64,000 nt of DNA, from NCBI GenBank assembly GCA_910587185.1, contig CAJULY010000005.1:62001-126000 (forward strand), in the 5' to 3' direction. Made by a program: the position numbers and the translations under genes. Shown here one piece after another: positions 24,058 through 32,727 of the stretch. Origin of the DNA: an uncultured Muribaculaceae bacterium (GTDB lineage: Bacteria > Bacteroidota > Bacteroidia > Bacteroidales > Muribaculaceae). Below the pieces are notes generated by a model. The model was not told where the DNA came from. It did not search any database and saw only the letters and a program-made list of their open reading frames with translations. Position 1 is the first letter of the stretch; each line of letters begins with the position of its first letter.

Positions 24058-26673
24058 ATGGCTCTATTGCTCACTTTTGGTTTATGTATTGCTGCTATCG
24101 CCATTGTCGGAATAGTAGCGATACGCCTATTGTTAAAAAAGAAGTCAAAAGAGCTAACTTTACAAGTAGAAAGCATTACTCCTTTTCAAGTCGCTCATAA
24201 AAGCAGGGATGAAATACTAAAACAAGAACACGATCGCTTTTTCAAAGATATTGAGTCTGATTTGGAACAAACCTTCAACGGGCAGTACATAACATATCGG
24301 GAAGAAAAACAGTTTACAGAATATTATACAGAGTTATTCCATGAAGTAAATGATTTTCTTAAACGACTTGAAACATTCCATGTAGAACCGTCAGAAACAA
24401 TCATAAAATTTGTATCTGATTTTGAGAACCTACAGTGGTTCATCAAAAGTCATAACGATAGGTTTATAAAAGAAGAATTGGACACCTATAAGGATTTTTT
24501 TGACCATTGCCTGAAATATCCATTAGACAATCAACAAAGACGCTCCATTGTCTCAGGCGAGGACAACTGCTTGGTGGTGAGCAGCGCAGGAAGTGGAAAG
24601 ACATCATCCATTGTCGGGAAAGTGAGGTATCTGATTGACATTAAACATGTCAAACCACAAAACATTCTCCTTATAAGCTATACCAACAAGGCGGCAGCCG
24701 AACTGACAGTGAGGATGGGGATTGAGGGATTGCGCGGTTACACATTCCATAAACTTGCTCTTGATATTATAGGGCGAGTGACAGGGCAGAAACCGTTAAT
24801 ATACAGCAATACGGACGCACTGTTCTTGAAAATATATCAAGAGTTACTGAATGATGAGAATTTCAAAAAGAGTGTGGTCGAATATTTCTTTGATTACCAA
24901 ATTCAAGAACAGGATTTGGAACGGCAAAAGAACGAGCGCAGACAGCAGCTCTCAGAACAAAAAGACACTCGGTTGAAGGCTCAGTTTCCGGATATGGACG
25001 GAAAGACAGTTTATGTACGAAGCAAACAGGAGCAGAAAATATGCCTTGCTCTGTCGTTGCTTGGCGTGAAATTCAGATATGAGGAACCTTACGAGCATCC
25101 ATTGGCAGATGAAATGCACTCGCAATACATGCCGGATTTTTCCATTTATTATGATTGTGATGGAGAAACCAAGAGAATATATCTTGAACATTTTGGTGTG
25201 GACGAACACAGTCTTGTCCCAATGTGGTTTGCCAAAGACCGGGGTATTACTTATGAAGAAGCCAATCAGCAATACAATGACGGCATAACATGGAAAAAGG
25301 CTGCACATGAAAAATTTGGCACGACACTATTGACAACCTCAAGTGCTGATTTTCATTATTACGATATCAGGGACAAACTGAAAATACAACTAGAAAAGGC
25401 AGGTGTTCCTGTCAAAGAAAAAACGGACGCGGAATTATATGATATGGTTCTGCCTCCAAATAGTAAACAGGAAAAATCGTTTATCCGGCTTATCGTCACC
25501 TTTGCAACATTAATAAAGACAAGCTGCAAATCAATGCATGAGGTTATAAGGCAAGTAAAAAGTATAGGCGATGAACGTAACGAGTTTATTATAAAGAATA
25601 TTTTTCAACTTGTTTATGAGCGATATATTGAAGAATTAAAAAAACTCCATCAGATAGATTTCACGGATGCGATACTGCAAGCTACCGAGATATGCAATTC
25701 ACTTCACCCTGTGAAGTATGATTATATTATAATAGATGAATTCCAAGATATATCTGTTGACCGATATAATTTTTTGAAAGCTCTTCGGAAAGGCAATCCC
25801 CCTGCGAAATTATACTGTGTTGGAGATGATTGGCAATCTATATATCGTTTCTCAGGCAGTGATATGGCACTTTTCAATCAGTTCACGGACTTTTTCGGTC
25901 GAACAGATATCAACAAGATTGAAACGACATACCGCTTTGGCGAACCATTGGTTAGCTTGTCATCGAATTTTATACAGCAGAACGGGACTCAAATAAAAAA
26001 GGACATACATCCATTTAACTCAGAGGCTAAGACCGAACTGTATTTTTACGAGTACGATCGAGCCAATTATTGCGACGTTATCGAACAGTTGGTTTCGTCA
26101 ATTCCTTTGGATAAATCCATTTTCCTATTAGGACGATATTCATTTGACGATTACTATTTGTCATACAGGTATCAATCTACGAAAGAGGGCGACAGATTTT
26201 ACTATTTTGTCGGAAACAGGAAAATAGAGTTTTTGACAGCCCACAAATCCAAAGGTCTTGAAGCAGACTATGTGATAATTCTCCAATGCAATAAGGACAC
26301 TTACGGATTTCCCTCTCTTGTCAGTGATGACCCTGTACTAAATTATGTTTTGACAAGGAGTGACCAATATCCTTATGGAGAAGAACGGAGATTGTTCTAT
26401 GTTGCGATTACAAGGGCCAAAATAAAGACTTTCGTATTATATGACAAGCGTTTCCCATCTGTGTTCGTTGATGAATTTTTGCACCCTGAAAAAATAACTG
26501 AAAAAAGTTATGAAAAACACCCAAATGCGAATAAACGATGGACATGTAATGCCGATAAATATCTGATGAAGCTTTATAATGAGGGAAAAAGCATAAAATA
26601 TATTGCCGCAAAAATGGGAAGGAGCCAAACATCAATAGTGATGCGCATAGGGAAACTGGAAGGTAACAAATAA
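24058..26673 (+). CDS. Membrane-anchored UvrD/HelD-like helicase with nuclease-like insertion
   Basis: An 871-residue superfamily 1 helicase. Residues 4-25 form a hydrophobic anchor. Motif I is SSAGSGKT (175-182), motif II is IIIDEFQD (about 558-565), then GDDWQSIYRFSG, LTAHKSKGLEADYV and the motif VI region RRLFYVAITRAK. Between motifs Ia and II, about 285-395, an insert has the pattern of a PD-(D/E)xK-like nuclease (VRSKQEQKICLALSLLGV, then YMPDFSIYYD and IYLEHFGVD), as in DNA helicase IV relatives. The C-terminus has a small helix-turn-helix (IKYIAAKMGRSQTSIVMRIG). It is AT-rich and flanked by 92-bp repeats. A role in defence or DNA repair is possible but unproven. Confidence 0.8.
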   Translation: MALLLTFGLCIAAIAIVGIVAIRLLLKKKSKELTLQVESITPFQVAHKSRDEILKQEHDRFFKDIESDLEQTFNGQYITYREEKQFTEYYTELFHEVNDFLKRLETFHVEPSETIIKFVSDFENLQWFIKSHNDRFIKEELDTYKDFFDHCLKYPLDNQQRRSIVSGEDNCLVVSSAGSGKTSSIVGKVRYLIDIKHVKPQNILLISYTNKAAAELTVRMGIEGLRGYTFHKLALDIIGRVTGQKPLIYSNTDALFLKIYQELLNDENFKKSVVEYFFDYQIQEQDLERQKNERRQQLSEQKDTRLKAQFPDMDGKTVYVRSKQEQKICLALSLLGVKFRYEEPYEHPLADEMHSQYMPDFSIYYDCDGETKRIYLEHFGVDEHSLVPMWFAKDRGITYEEANQQYNDGITWKKAAHEKFGTTLLTTSSADFHYYDIRDKLKIQLEKAGVPVKEKTDAELYDMVLPPNSKQEKSFIRLIVTFATLIKTSCKSMHEVIRQVKSIGDERNEFIIKNIFQLVYERYIEELKKLHQIDFTDAILQATEICNSLHPVKYDYIIIDEFQDISVDRYNFLKALRKGNPPAKLYCVGDDWQSIYRFSGSDMALFNQFTDFFGRTDINKIETTYRFGEPLVSLSSNFIQQNGTQIKKDIHPFNSEAKTELYFYEYDRANYCDVIEQLVSSIPLDKSIFLLGRYSFDDYYLSYRYQSTKEGDRFYYFVGNRKIEFLTAHKSKGLEADYVIILQCNKDTYGFPSLVSDDPVLNYVLTRSDQYPYGEERRLFYVAITRAKIKTFVLYDKRFPSVFVDEFLHPEKITEKSYEKHPNANKRWTCNADKYLMKLYNEGKSIKYIAAKMGRSQTSIVMRIGKLEGNK

Positions 26674-26815
26674 CTAAAGGCCATTGTCTATTTATAATCC
26701 TACATGTCCTTGGTCACTATCAATCTTCCAATCATATCGACCTTCCGCGATATCTCCAACCTCATTGAGTGTGTGGTGATGTTTTATTTCCGTCCTATGT
26801 TTTTTGTTCGCTGCG

Positions 26816-26907
26816 CTATGAAAGAGCCGGGCGATAACGTAGCAATACAGGGAGTGGGTTGTTAGAATGGATTGGGAAGGTTGTGTTTGTCGGTGCCGGT
26901 TCTAAAG
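26816..26907. repeat. 92-bp direct repeat, right copy
   Basis: Identical to 22504-22595. Its upstream side (TTTTTTGTTCGCTGCG) also loosely resembles the left copy's (TTTTTTCTCCGCGCA). Confidence 0.9.
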
Positions 26908-27223
26908 TTGGTCTGATTGGATGGATTGGGGTTGCGGGAAAGGACTTGTCGGACATTTCGGACATGTCGGCCGGCCGCTGCGTTCCATGGCCGGTTAATT
27001 ATTGCACGCACCCGGGGCTTGTCTATCATGTTTTCTTCATTAATTCAACCGCATTTAAAAGACATATTAGCCGGAATTGGGACAGGTCTTCAGGCAGGAT
27101 ATAGCATGGGCTGTCAGAAGAGGGGGAGTAGCCGGGCGGTAAGGAGTAGTCGGACCGGGGTCAACGGCCTTCCGTTGACTGGTAAAAGTTTTCCAAAATT
27201 TCAATGTTCTCTTTGCCATGATT

Positions 27224-27445
27224 GGTTCCGGGGGAAGGACGGGTCCGAGGGGGGCCATTTTTCCCGGGAACTCCTTTTACATCGCAAAGCGATGTCCGTA
27301 CAAGTGGGTGGAGGGTTCCGGGGGGAGGACGGGTCCGAGGGGGCCATTTTTTCCAGAGACTCCTTTTACATGCCGAAGGCATGTCCCTACAGATGAGCGA
27401 GTTGCGGGGGGGGGAGGAGGACGGGTTCTTTTTCCGGAGGAGGGG
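27224..27445. repeat. Tandem GC-rich repeat with covarying palindromes
   Basis: A unit of about 90 bases starting GGTTCCGGGGG occurs at 27224 and 27314. Each contains GGACGGGTCCGAG, GGGCCATTTTTTCC-like text, CTCCTTTTACAT and a palindrome: ACATCGC-AAA-GCGATGT (27279-27295) and ACATGCC-GAA-GGCATGT (27368-27384). The two stems differ at paired positions yet still pair. A third partial unit follows (27419-27445). Confidence 0.75.
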
Positions 27446-27460
27446 CGGTCATGGCGCCGC

Positions 27461-28198
27461 TTAGAAGAGCGGGACTGACGGGCAGTCTTCTGGTTCAGGG
27501 AGATAGATCTGATTTAGGATTGAGAGGTCGGGAGGGATGCCGAGCAGGACTTCCCTTTCGATCAGCTCTTCTTCGGGAGGCGGATCGGGAGGCTGGGCGA
27601 GGTCGAGGTTGGGCCACGGGCGCGATGGACGCCGGATCTCGTTGGTGAAGACGTTGACGCGGGTCTTGGGTCGGTAGGTTCCGTGGACCACCAGCAGCGA
27701 CTCTTCGCTCATTGACAGACACGGGATGACAGAACGCCAGACGCGCGACAAATGACGTCCGCGACGCGGATAGGCGTCGCCGTCGAGAATAAGGGCCATG
27801 GGAAAGCTGAGACCCCGGCAGTATTCGGGTGAACGGGCTGTGGATAGTATCGGCTGCCACTTGGGGTCGGGCAACGCTTTGCGCGACCGGCGGGGCAGAA
27901 GACGGTTCAGCTGCTTGCGGTTCTTGCCGACGATACAGAATGGGGCGCCGGGACGCACGACCGTGGCGAGCCAGCGGACATAGTTGACCAGAGCCTGCTT
28001 GAGGGCTTCCTTTTCGGCGTCGGCATCGCAGAGATAGAGGCGCTGCGGCTTGCGCTGCGCGCGCTGACGCTCGAGAACGGAGATGGCTCGCCGGGCATCG
28101 CGGTGAAGCGGGTAGCCGAGCCAGCGCTCGAACTGAGCGGCCCAGTTGCGCTGCCCGACGGAGCGGGGACGGCATTTTATTTTCTTCGCGGTCAACAT
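27461..28198 (-). CDS. Terminase-ATPase-like protein, possibly truncated
   Basis: A 245-residue Arg-rich protein. The central region reads CRGLSFPMALILDGDAYPRR, resembling a Walker B strand of phage terminase large subunits, followed by a strand LLVVHGTYRPKT in the place of the coupling motif. No canonical Walker A is visible (VGKNRKQLN is the nearest loop). The C-terminal nuclease domain is absent and replaced by a Pro/Glu-rich tail. A minus-strand TAACTTTG (28210-28203) lies five bases before the ATG, so the mRNA is probably nearly leaderless. The terminase reading is tentative; it could be an unrelated Bacteroidales protein. Confidence 0.35.
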   Translation of the reverse strand: MLTAKKIKCRPRSVGQRNWAAQFERWLGYPLHRDARRAISVLERQRAQRKPQRLYLCDADAEKEALKQALVNYVRWLATVVRPGAPFCIVGKNRKQLNRLLPRRSRKALPDPKWQPILSTARSPEYCRGLSFPMALILDGDAYPRRGRHLSRVWRSVIPCLSMSEESLLVVHGTYRPKTRVNVFTNEIRRPSRPWPNLDLAQPPDPPPEEELIEREVLLGIPPDLSILNQIYLPEPEDCPSVPLF

Positions 28199-28457
28199 GC
28201 CGCAAAGTTAGAAAGGAATCGGAGGGAAAGGAGGTCTGTTTCTATTTTTGAGAGGGAGGAATTCGGACGGGGCATTTTGGGGGAAGGCTCCTTTTACATG
28301 CCAAAGGCATGTACAGGTGGGGGGGAAAGCAAAAGACAGGGATTCTTTCTTCGCTGTGCTACGAAAGCGCTGCGCGATGACGAACCTTCGGGTTCCCTTC
28401 TGTCTGTCCGAAAAATTTAAGGAGCCTCCTTTGGGGGGAAGCTCCTTGAATTTTTTG
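28199..28457. other. Intergenic repeat and promoter interval
   Basis: Holds the minus-strand promoter of the terminase-like gene, the third palindrome copy (28296-28312), and a weak relative of the 92-bp repeat near 28336-28380. An inverted pair, AATTTAAGGAGCCTCCTTT and AAGCTCCTTGAATT (about 28416-28454), lies just before the tRNA 3' end and may be its terminator region. No gene is seen. Confidence 0.45.
28296..28312. repeat. Third palindrome copy
   Basis: ACATGCC-AAA-GGCATGT preceded by CTCCTTTT and followed by ACAGGTGG, the same context as the two copies at 27.3 kb. Confidence 0.7.
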
Positions 28458-28544
28458 CGGAAAGACAGGGATTCGAACCCTGGGTACCCGTAAGGGTACA
28501 ACGGTTTTCGAGACCGTCCCGATCGACCACTCCGGCATCTTTCC
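28458..28544 (-). tRNA. tRNA-Ser (anticodon CGA)
   Basis: On the minus strand an 87-nt class II tRNA: acceptor GGAAAGA/TCTTTCC, anticodon stem ACGGT/ACCGT around CTCGAAA, a long variable arm (TACCC/GGGTA), T arm CAGGG/CCCTG with loop TTCGAAT, discriminator G. Anticodon CGA reads TCG. No CCA is encoded. Confidence 0.95.
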
Positions 28545-28681
28545 TTGAGTGATTTCGATGCAAAGGTACGATTTTTAATTCAAACGTCAATTATCAGGAG
28601 CGGGTTTTTTATTAAAGAGGGGCGTTTTTCAGCGTTTTTTCCGGTAAAATGCAACGGTTAAAGATTACGCACGGCTGAAAA

Positions 28682-31600
28682 TCATGGTGAAGTGATGGCT
28701 ATGCGACGTGCTGCGGAGTCGGTGTGGCGTCCGTCGGCGATTATCGTGGCTCGATAGATGTAGATGCCTCGTGGGAGCCGTCGCCCGGACATGTCGGTCA
28801 GATCCCATTTTATAGGAACGGCGCCGAGGAGGTCGGACCGTTCGTTCACGGATGTGGTCCAGACGCGATGTCCGAGAAGGTTATACACGTCGAGTGTCAC
28901 GCGCAGCATCGCGTCAGGCCTGTTGTGGATAATGCGGAAGTTGGCTTCGGTGGTGGCGGGGTTTGCATCGACTGAGATGTCGAAAATTCTCGGGCCGGCT
29001 GCGTTGCTGACGATGAAGTCGATAGTCTCGGAGGCGGAGTTTCCGGAGGTGTCCCAGACGCGGAAGGTGAGGATGTGGACGCCTTGACTCAGCACAGGGA
29101 GGGGGTATGCTACAGTGCCGGAGGGGGAGCCGTCGGGATCGGGGGTGAAGTAGAGTGCCACGTCGTTGAAGCTCCGGTTGTCGTCGATTCTCAGCGACAT
29201 CTGATGGCCTATGCCTGCGGATGAGAGGTTTATGGCTGTGTCGTCGGTTACACGGGCTATGAATACCGGGCTTTCGTTGACAGGCTCATGAGGCGAGAAT
29301 GACGGGTGGTTGAGACAGGCATATTCGATAACGGGTGCGACGGTGTCGGGGAGGGCGGAGTCATCGACTCCGTAGAGGTAGAAGCTGCGGTTACAGCCCG
29401 AAGCTTCCCGGCCGTCATCGGCGAGAGCGTACATGTTGAGCGTGGCGGGACGGAAATTGTGGGCTATTTCCGCCGGAATGGGGATAGCCACGGAGAAGCG
29501 TCCGTTTCTCACGGAGTCGCGTCCGAAATAGAGCCTTTCGCCATGCTCGTCGAAGGTGACCGGCTCGCCGGGGGTGGGATTTGCGCCTCCGGTCGGAGCG
29601 CCCTTGGAGGTGGTGGATTGCTCTGCATCGAAGAGGGATATAGTGACGGTTCCGTTGAAATCGTCCAGTATGTTGCCGGCGGCGTCGCAGACTGTGCCGG
29701 AAAAGCGAGGCCGCTGACGCGCCATTACGGTGCACTGGTTCTCGTCAGTGACAGTGGTTCCGTCGATCTCTTCCAGCACCGCTTTCGAGGCGGGGAGAGC
29801 CAGCCGGAGAGCGGGATCGCCAAGAAGGACGTAATAGAGTTTCTGCCGGTTGGCGTCGGATGAGGAGGAGGTCAGAAGTCTGTTTTTTGCGCGGCGGCAA
29901 ATTTCGCCTATGGTGGGAAACAGTCCACGGTCATCGCGCCGGAATGCCTCGGTCCCGAAAGCGGCGGCTATCGTGCCGTTGTGGGAGATCATGGCCTGTC
30001 GGGTAGGGGCAATGGAGGCTATTGTTCCCGCGCGAGGAGTCAGGAGTAGGGTTTCGGCTCCTGACGGGGTCGTTCCGTCGTGCATGGCGAAAGAGCATGT
30101 CGCTCCGAAAAGCACGGGCCATCGACGGTTTGACATGTGGGTTATGTCATGGGTGGTGAACACGTTTTCCTCCGAAAGGATGTCGCGGTCGCCATGGCCG
30201 ATATAGTTCAACCAGAGAAATCCTTCGTCGAGGAGCCGGTGGAGGCGTTTGCGTCCTCCCTCACATTCGCCGCCAATCACATCGAACGCGTCGATATAGA
30301 CCTTTGAGAAGAAGAGGTCGGGGCATGAGGCGAGCAGATTGGCATACTGGCGTTCGGAATCTTTCATGAAAACGCCGGAATCGCCGTTGTCGGCCATCAT
30401 GACCACGTGGTTCCTCCAGTCGGCGGGGGCTGAGGGAGTCCGGGAGTATTCGATGACCTTATCCACGAACGTGCGAGCGTCGGACAGATTGTGGACCGGG
30501 GCGCGTCCCACGGCTATCGAGAGCATGGAGGATGCGAGATTGGCGCCAGAATCGTCCTCAAGCATGGCGAGGATGTCGTCGGTTGTAAACGATGATGTGA
30601 CGGAGAGACCATCGTCGGTCTGCCATGTCGGGATGAACGGTTCGCCGAGCGCCTGCATTTCAGCTGTCAGGCAACGGTTGTCGAACGTGGCGCGACCGAA
30701 GAGAAGCGCATAACGCAGGGGACGGCCGCTTTCATTTCCCCGGTCATAGAGCATTTTCAAAAATCTCCGCAACGCGTTGACATCAGGGGCGCCGGAGGCG
30801 AATTCGTTGAAAATGTCATCCTGACAAACGACGAGCACCTCCAGGGGCTCATCTCCGGAGCGATGGAATTCAGCAAGCCGGCTCGCTTCACCGAGCCAGT
30901 CGCGGGGAGAGATTATAACCATGTCGGGGCTTTCCCGCACCCCATGAAGATTCTGATTCCTGACAGTCGCCACAAAGCGGGGGACGGGCAGAGCCGCTCC
31001 GTCGTTCCAGGCGGCATATAGCCTCTGGCCCGAATAGGTGTTTTTCCAAGCTATTCCTCCGGGAGAGGCGACGGTTTTCAGGGCATGGATGTGGAGCGGG
31101 TCGGTCACGTCCCAGACGGTTGTCGCTTCCCCGCCTCCGGAAAGAACCACGGAGGAATTTCCGGCAGTGAAATGCAGGTAGCCTCCGGTCAGGCCGATGC
31201 GTCGGCAATAATTGACGGAAACGGCGTCGAGAGCCGCGAGCGTAGTGACGCCCTGAGTGGCGAAGAGGATGCCGAGCGACAGTTTATCTCCCGACATCTC
31301 GAATGGTGCCGTTATGGTCGCGTCGGTCGCATGGAGGTGGGAGCTGACCGCACTGAGAGTTGCTGACTGAGGGAGGGGGAGTCCGTTGGCGGAATAGGTC
31401 ACGGTCGAACGTCCGGAGGAAGCGGCGACAAATGAGGCCCTCAGCCATAGGGGAGAGTCCTCGACGCGGCCCGGCAGATCGAAATGCAAGGTTTTTTCGC
31501 GCGCAATGCGGAAATCTTCGCCCACGAGCCGGTGGCCGGTCTGTCCGGGGGATATGCGGTCTGTTTCGTGAAACAGTCGTTCGGTGAAAGTGGTCTGGGG

Positions 31601-32089
31601 GTCGGGCGAAGGGGCGTCGAAGCCCTCCACGGGGACGGAGGGGCCGGAAGAGTCCGCCTCGCAGTCGGAGAGAAAATAGAATCCGAATGAAGAGAATGGA
31701 TTCAGCGAATGATAGAAGTTCCCGGCAGAGGTGCGTGTCCATGTCTCGGGGCCCGAGGCATAGAACCATATTCCCTCGGGGGAGCGACGGATCTGAAGCC
31801 GGGGCAGGTCATCGACATAGGATGAGAGCGACAGACGGTCGGGGAGACGCCGGCCTCCGTAGCCGTAAACGCTGACTTTCTCGGGGGAAGGGAATCCCCA
31901 CTCGCGCAACGAAGAGGCGGGAATGAAGTGTATGCCCGATTCGCTGACGCTCACCTTGACCCAATGCCCCTCGGCGAGGACCGAGGCCGGGGCATAGCTG
32001 TCGGCCGGAAAAGCCGAAGCGATCCGGGGAAAAAGGAGAGCAGCCAGAATCACGCAGAGATATAGCGTATGGATAGAGAACCGGTTCAT
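28682..32089 (-). CDS. porU: PorU, type IX secretion sortase
   Basis: A 1135-residue protein with a signal peptide (about 1-26, ending RIASA). The central part is a gingipain-like C25 cysteine-peptidase domain with the catalytic His in NYIGHGDRD and Cys in FGATCSFAM. Beta-sandwich domains and a FlgD-like C-terminal region (LDVYNLLGHRVW, RGIYIYRATI) follow. In Porphyromonas PorU, anchored by PorV, removes the C-terminal signal of T9SS cargo and attaches it to A-LPS on the outer membrane. It follows rnhB by 35 bases. porV lies about 16 kb away rather than adjacent. Confidence 0.93.
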   Translation of the reverse strand: MNRFSIHTLYLCVILAALLFPRIASAFPADSYAPASVLAEGHWVKVSVSESGIHFIPASSLREWGFPSPEKVSVYGYGGRRLPDRLSLSSYVDDLPRLQIRRSPEGIWFYASGPETWTRTSAGNFYHSLNPFSSFGFYFLSDCEADSSGPSVPVEGFDAPSPDPQTTFTERLFHETDRISPGQTGHRLVGEDFRIAREKTLHFDLPGRVEDSPLWLRASFVAASSGRSTVTYSANGLPLPQSATLSAVSSHLHATDATITAPFEMSGDKLSLGILFATQGVTTLAALDAVSVNYCRRIGLTGGYLHFTAGNSSVVLSGGGEATTVWDVTDPLHIHALKTVASPGGIAWKNTYSGQRLYAAWNDGAALPVPRFVATVRNQNLHGVRESPDMVIISPRDWLGEASRLAEFHRSGDEPLEVLVVCQDDIFNEFASGAPDVNALRRFLKMLYDRGNESGRPLRYALLFGRATFDNRCLTAEMQALGEPFIPTWQTDDGLSVTSSFTTDDILAMLEDDSGANLASSMLSIAVGRAPVHNLSDARTFVDKVIEYSRTPSAPADWRNHVVMMADNGDSGVFMKDSERQYANLLASCPDLFFSKVYIDAFDVIGGECEGGRKRLHRLLDEGFLWLNYIGHGDRDILSEENVFTTHDITHMSNRRWPVLFGATCSFAMHDGTTPSGAETLLLTPRAGTIASIAPTRQAMISHNGTIAAAFGTEAFRRDDRGLFPTIGEICRRAKNRLLTSSSSDANRQKLYYVLLGDPALRLALPASKAVLEEIDGTTVTDENQCTVMARQRPRFSGTVCDAAGNILDDFNGTVTISLFDAEQSTTSKGAPTGGANPTPGEPVTFDEHGERLYFGRDSVRNGRFSVAIPIPAEIAHNFRPATLNMYALADDGREASGCNRSFYLYGVDDSALPDTVAPVIEYACLNHPSFSPHEPVNESPVFIARVTDDTAINLSSAGIGHQMSLRIDDNRSFNDVALYFTPDPDGSPSGTVAYPLPVLSQGVHILTFRVWDTSGNSASETIDFIVSNAAGPRIFDISVDANPATTEANFRIIHNRPDAMLRVTLDVYNLLGHRVWTTSVNERSDLLGAVPIKWDLTDMSGRRLPRGIYIYRATIIADGRHTDSAARRIAITSP

Positions 32090-32124
32090 CCCTTAACAAC
32101 GTAAACAAAGTCCGTTTTATTGCG

Positions 32125-32727
32125 TCAGAAGAGAGTGAGCTGCCGGTCGATCAGGCGGAACGACATGCGGTGATATTCCGTAGGGCCGTGGGCTTCGATA
32201 GCGGCTCGGTGGGCCCGTGTGGGGTAGCCCTTGTTGACATCCCATCCGTAGATCGGATAAATCGAATGAAGCCGGCGCATTTCCTCGTCGCGGTGAGTCT
32301 TGGCGAGAATGGAGGCCGCGGCTATGTTGCCGAAGCGGCCGTCGCCCTTGACGAATGTCTTCCAGGGAATTGTCGAATATGGCGAAAAGCGGTTGCCGTC
32401 AACTATTATTTCCTCGGGTCGTACCGACAAGGCGTCAAGCGCCCTGTGCATGGCGAGAATAGAAGCCCGCAGAATGTTGATGCTGTCTATTTCGTGATTG
32501 TCAACGATGCCTATTGCCCAGCTGACAGCCTCGCTTTCTATGATCGCCCTCATCTGGTTGCGCCGCTTTTCCGAGACCTGTTTCGAGTCGTTAAGCCAGG
32601 GATGGGAGAATCCCTCAGGCAGAATGACTGCGGCGGCATAGACGGGACCTGCCAGACATCCGCGTCCGGCTTCGTCGCATCCGGCTTCCACGGCTTCGGG
32701 GTTGAAAGATGAAGGGAGCGGGTTCAT
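32125..32727 (-). CDS. rnhB: Ribonuclease HII
   Basis: A 200-residue protein with the RNase HII active-site motif CDEAGRGCLAGPV near residue 17, the later ILAKTHRDE and the C-terminal HGPTEYHRMSF signature. It removes ribonucleotides from DNA. The start overlaps the stop of the response-regulator gene by 4 bp (ATGA), so the two are translationally coupled; porU follows. Confidence 0.95.
   Translation of the reverse strand: MNPLPSSFNPEAVEAGCDEAGRGCLAGPVYAAAVILPEGFSHPWLNDSKQVSEKRRNQMRAIIESEAVSWAIGIVDNHEIDSINILRASILAMHRALDALSVRPEEIIVDGNRFSPYSTIPWKTFVKGDGRFGNIAAASILAKTHRDEEMRRLHSIYPIYGWDVNKGYPTRAHRAAIEAHGPTEYHRMSFRLIDRQLTLF

Larger units (their letters stand above)
26674..27460. other. Gene-free GC-rich repeat interval
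   Basis: Contains the right 92-bp repeat and a tandem of GC-rich units. Several frames stay open here only because of base composition; their translations are Gly/Arg-rich and unlike proteins. Confidence 0.6.

Noticed and set aside
27224..27445. CRISPR array
   Set aside because: Two units of about 90 bases without spacers of regular length, no cas genes. It is a tandem repeat.
26859..27478. Several overlapping plus-strand frames
   Set aside because: They cover GC-rich repeats, translate to Gly/Arg runs and have no promoter or homology pattern.
27495..28205. A second long open frame on the minus strand inside the terminase-like gene
   Set aside because: Its translation is an Arg/Ala/Ser-rich string without folding pattern; the other frame has mixed hydrophobic strands and a promoter next to its ATG.
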